Below, in pieces: positions 13,107 to 15,339 of a stretch of 15,339 nucleotides of DNA. Location: NCBI GenBank assembly GCA_937928015.1, contig CALFXA010000123.1:1-15339 (forward strand). The letters run 5' to 3'. This stretch comes from an uncultured Anaerolineales bacterium (GTDB lineage Bacteria > Chloroflexota > Anaerolineae > Anaerolineales > Villigracilaceae). Position 1 is the stretch's first letter. The number at the start of each line of letters is the position of its first letter. The notes beneath the pieces are model-generated. The model had not been told where the DNA came from and made no database searches. It was given only the letters and a program-made list of their open reading frames with translations. The translations under genes and the position numbers were made by a program.

Positions 13107-14099
13107 ATGAAAAAGAATTTGCTCGTTCTGCTCAGCGTTTTGATGGTTGCCTCCATGTTGCTGACCGCTTGCGGCGGCGGTGCCAAACCCGCCTCTGAGG
13201 GAGCCAGCTGCGCGCCCAACTGCACCTATAAAGACATGGTGCTGTGCTATCCCCAGCTCGGCGCCGAAAGCGACTGGCGCACTGCAAATACGGCTTCCAT
13301 CAAGGAAACCGCTGAGAAGCTTGGCATCAAGCAACTGATCTTCTCCGATGCTCAGCAGAAACAGGAAAACCAGATCTCCGCTGTGCGCGCCTGCATCCAG
13401 CAGGGTGCCAGCGTGATCGCTCTGCCGCCTGTGGTGGAAGACGGTTGGGACGCGGTCCTGACCGAGGCCAAGAATTCCGGCATCCCCGTTATCATCGTCG
13501 ACCGCAGCGTCAGTGCTGATGCCTCCCTGTATGCGGCCCACATCGGCTCCAACATGAAGCTGGAAGGCGAACGCGCGGCTGCCGAGTTCAACAAACTCCT
13601 GCCCAATGGCGGCGCCATCCTCGAACTGTCTGGCACCACTGGTTCCGGCGCGGCGGTGGGACGCGCGGACGGCCTGCGCGCCAAGCTGAATGCCAACATC
13701 AAGATCATCGACTCGCAGACCGGCAACTTCACCCGTGCCGAGGCATTGCCCGTCATGCAGGCTTTCCTGCAGAAATACAAACCCGGTGTGGACTTCCAGG
13801 GAATCTTCATCCACAATGACGACATGGGCATCGGCGCCATTGAGGCCTTGAAGGCCGCGGGCGTCAACCCCGGTGACCTGGTCATCGTGTCTGTGGACGG
13901 AACGCGCGGCGGCTTCCAGGCCATGGTCGATGGCTGGTTCCAGGCCGACGTCGAGTGCAATCCCCTGCTTGGACCGCAGGTCTTCGAGATGGCTCTCAAA
14001 CTCATGAACGGCCAGACGATCGATCACGAAGTCCTGACCGACGAGACGGTCTACTACCCGGACAACGCGGCTGAACTGCTGCCGACCCGCAAGTATTAA
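13107..14099 (+). CDS. ytfQ: YtfQ-like ABC sugar-binding lipoprotein (galactofuranose type)
   Basis: A 330-residue solute-binding protein. A lipoprotein signal peptide (1-21) ends in the lipobox LTAC with C22 as lipidation site, followed by a short Gly/Ala-rich tether. The mature part matches E. coli YtfQ closely: QLGAESDWRTANTASIKETAEKLG, SDAQQKQENQISAVRACIQQG, PPVVEDGWDAVL, IPVIIVDRS, SQTGNFTRAEALPVMQ, IHNDDMGIGAIEALKAAG and the terminal TVYYPDNAAE. YtfQ binds galactofuranose; a related furanose is possible here. Two extra Cys near the mature N-terminus (C35, C39, in SCAPNC) could form a disulfide. AAGGAG lies 6 nt before the ATG. It is followed by a stable hairpin and the ATPase gene, the usual order for this transporter class. 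Confidence 0.93.
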   Translation: MKKNLLVLLSVLMVASMLLTACGGGAKPASEGASCAPNCTYKDMVLCYPQLGAESDWRTANTASIKETAEKLGIKQLIFSDAQQKQENQISAVRACIQQGASVIALPPVVEDGWDAVLTEAKNSGIPVIIVDRSVSADASLYAAHIGSNMKLEGERAAAEFNKLLPNGGAILELSGTTGSGAAVGRADGLRAKLNANIKIIDSQTGNFTRAEALPVMQAFLQKYKPGVDFQGIFIHNDDMGIGAIEALKAAGVNPGDLVIVSVDGTRGGFQAMVDGWFQADVECNPLLGPQVFEMALKLMNGQTIDHEVLTDETVYYPDNAAELLPTRKY

Positions 14100-14137
14100 T
14101 CTGATCGCATCGGACTCGGTAGAAAACTAAGCTGATA

Positions 14138-14177
14138 GAGATGGAGAAGCGGCACAAGACTGTCGCTTCTCCATCTC
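14138..14177 (+). other. Stable hairpin between binding-protein and ATPase genes
   Basis: A perfect 14-bp stem pairs gagatggagaagcg (14138-14151) with cgcttctccatctc (14164-14177) around a 12-nt loop. There is no T run after it. Such hairpins after binding-protein genes are known, for example in malE-malF, to protect the upstream mRNA and raise binding protein over membrane components. That role here is inference. Confidence 0.7.
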
Positions 14178-14236
14178 CCGACAATGATCTTTCATCGCTG
14201 AAGTACATTTGGAAGAACGACGAATAGGTTGTAACC

Positions 14237-15339
14237 ATGACAGAGGCTCAAGACATTATCAGGATGCAGGGAATAGCCAAGTCTTTCCCGGGTGTGGTTG
14301 CCCTCGAAGATGTGGATTTCTCGTTACGAAAGGGAGAGATCCACGCCTTGATGGGCGAGAACGGGGCCGGGAAATCCACGTTGATCAAGGTCTTGACGGG
14401 TGTCGAGCAGCCTGACAGAGGCACGATTGAGTTGGATGGGAAACCGGTTCTGGTGCGCTCCCCTCAACATTCCCAGGAGCTTGGCATCAGCACGGTTTAC
14501 CAGGAAGTCAACCTTTGTACTAACATCTCCGTCGCCGAGAACATCATGCTGGGACACGAACCTCAGCGCTTTGGCAGTATCGACTGGCGGAAGATGAATG
14601 AACTGGCCAGCAAAGCAATCAACCGCTTGAGCATCGATGTGGACGTCACGCAGCCGTTGGGAAATTATTCGGTTGCGATCCAGCAAATGGTGGCAATTAC
14701 TCGCGCGCTGGAGGTCCTGTCGGCCAAGGTGTTGATCCTGGATGAACCCACCTCCAGTCTGGATATTCATGAAACGGACCTTCTTTTTGCGGTGATGCGC
14801 AATCTAAAGAAGGAGGGGATTGGCATTATTTTCATCACCCATTTTTTGGATCAGGTCTATCAGATCGCGGATCGGATCACTGTCCTTCGCAATGGAAGGT
14901 TGGTGGGGACGTTCGAGGCTGCCTCTCTTCCGCGGGTCGAGTTGGTTGCCAAGATGTTGGGGCGCAGCTTGACTGAACTGAATGCGCTGTCCAAGACCAG
15001 GTCTCAAGAGGAAGAAAAAAAAGGGAAGGAAACCCTGATGGAGGCAAAAGGCCTGGGGCTGACGGGGTCGCTGGACCCCGTCGATTTGGAGTTGAACTCC
15101 AATGAAATCCTCGGGCTGGCGGGGCTATTGGGTTCGGGGCGCACGGAAGTGGCCAACCTGATTTTTGGCGTCGATGCCCCGGATAAAGGTTCCCTGACGG
15201 TGTGCGGAGAGAAAGCGGAGCGTTTTTCCCCGCTTGAGTCGTTGAAACGCGGAATCGCCCTGTGCCCCGAGGATCGAAAGGCGGAAGGAATCGTGGGAGA
15301 CCTGACGATCCGCGAGAACATTATTCTGGCCTTGCAGGC
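14237..15339 (+). CDS. ytfR: YtfR-like sugar ABC transporter ATPase, tandem NBD (partial)
   Basis: The first 367 residues of a tandem-domain ATPase of the ribose/galactose (CUT2) class; the frame is still open at the window edge and the full protein should be about 500 residues. NBD1: Walker A GENGAGKST (40-48), Q-loop YQE (88-90), degenerate signature NYSVAIQQ (143-150), Walker B VLILDEP (165-171) with E170, and H-loop H202. The segment THFLDQVYQIADRITVLRNG (201-220) is nearly identical to YtfR. NBD2 starts near 267 with the degenerate Walker A LAGLLGSGRTE (294-304, Lys replaced by Arg), usual for this class, and continues with CPEDRKAEGI (343-352). It powers import of the sugar delivered by the lipoprotein. 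Only AGG at 14226-14228 serves as a weak Shine-Dalgarno. Permease genes are expected beyond the edge. Confidence 0.95.
   Translation, partial: MTEAQDIIRMQGIAKSFPGVVALEDVDFSLRKGEIHALMGENGAGKSTLIKVLTGVEQPDRGTIELDGKPVLVRSPQHSQELGISTVYQEVNLCTNISVAENIMLGHEPQRFGSIDWRKMNELASKAINRLSIDVDVTQPLGNYSVAIQQMVAITRALEVLSAKVLILDEPTSSLDIHETDLLFAVMRNLKKEGIGIIFITHFLDQVYQIADRITVLRNGRLVGTFEAASLPRVELVAKMLGRSLTELNALSKTRSQEEEKKGKETLMEAKGLGLTGSLDPVDLELNSNEILGLAGLLGSGRTEVANLIFGVDAPDKGSLTVCGEKAERFSPLESLKRGIALCPEDRKAEGIVGDLTIRENIILALQ

Noticed and set aside
13083..14027. Minus-strand open frame of 314 codons
   Set aside because: Antisense to the YtfQ-like gene, which aligns along its whole length with the known family.
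14138..14177. Intrinsic terminator after ytfQ
   Set aside because: The stem is strong but no T run follows, and the ATPase gene needed for the same transporter lies directly downstream.
1..15339. CRISPR array, tRNA, rRNA or insertion sequence
   Set aside because: No regularly spaced direct repeats, no tRNA-like cloverleaf, no rRNA-like segment and no transposase motif were seen on either strand.

Overview
The window looks like a chromosomal segment of an uncultivated Chloroflexota bacterium, most likely class Anaerolineae. The signs are high GC (about 60% in most genes), Pro/Thr-rich linkers in an anchored TPR protein, and a dense scatter of short palindromic intergenic repeats of the kind I associate with Anaerolineae genomes. 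This assignment is inference; there is no rRNA gene or other marker to confirm it.

Layout. (1) Positions 1-59 hold the last codons of an unidentified plus-strand gene, followed by a short repeat and a bidirectional terminator. (2) Positions 173-5446 carry eight minus-strand genes, read from right to left: a HIT-family protein, a small AT-rich membrane protein, a DUF503/YlxP protein, an SDR oxidoreductase without the usual Tyr/Lys catalytic pair, a four-cysteine zinc-ribbon microprotein, the lipid II flippase MurJ, a membrane-anchored TPR-like protein and a CopD-like membrane protein. The last four are nearly contiguous, with gaps of 1, 21 and 6 nt. (3) Positions 5532-9455 carry folC and lon on the plus strand, ending at a clear intrinsic terminator. 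(4) Positions 9573-11500 carry a classical SDR dehydrogenase and an M24 aminopeptidase, coupled by an ATGA overlap, with their own promoter and a strong terminator. (5) Positions 11790-15339 hold a sugar-uptake locus: a LacI-type regulator with a consensus-like promoter and a 36-bp multi-half-site operator, then a YtfQ-like lipoprotein sugar-binding protein and the start of a YtfR-like tandem ATPase that runs off the window. Permease genes would be expected next.

How the genes work together. Region 2 mixes cell-envelope functions (MurJ, TPR anchor, CopD-like) with small accessory proteins. Region 3 pairs folate/polyglutamate metabolism with protein quality control and has no evident functional link. 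Region 5 is a coherent locally regulated ABC import system, by homology for galactofuranose or a related sugar.

The most unusual material is not a new multigene system but short repeats acting on genes. One is read in frame inside folC and adds roughly 30 residues. One supplies the Shine-Dalgarno of lon. One touches the stop codon of the DUF503 gene and would create a false N-terminal extension of the neighbouring SDR. There is also an AT-rich (about 35% GC) gene seamlessly coupled to a GC-rich operon. I found no convincing defence system, CRISPR array, tRNA, rRNA or insertion sequence.
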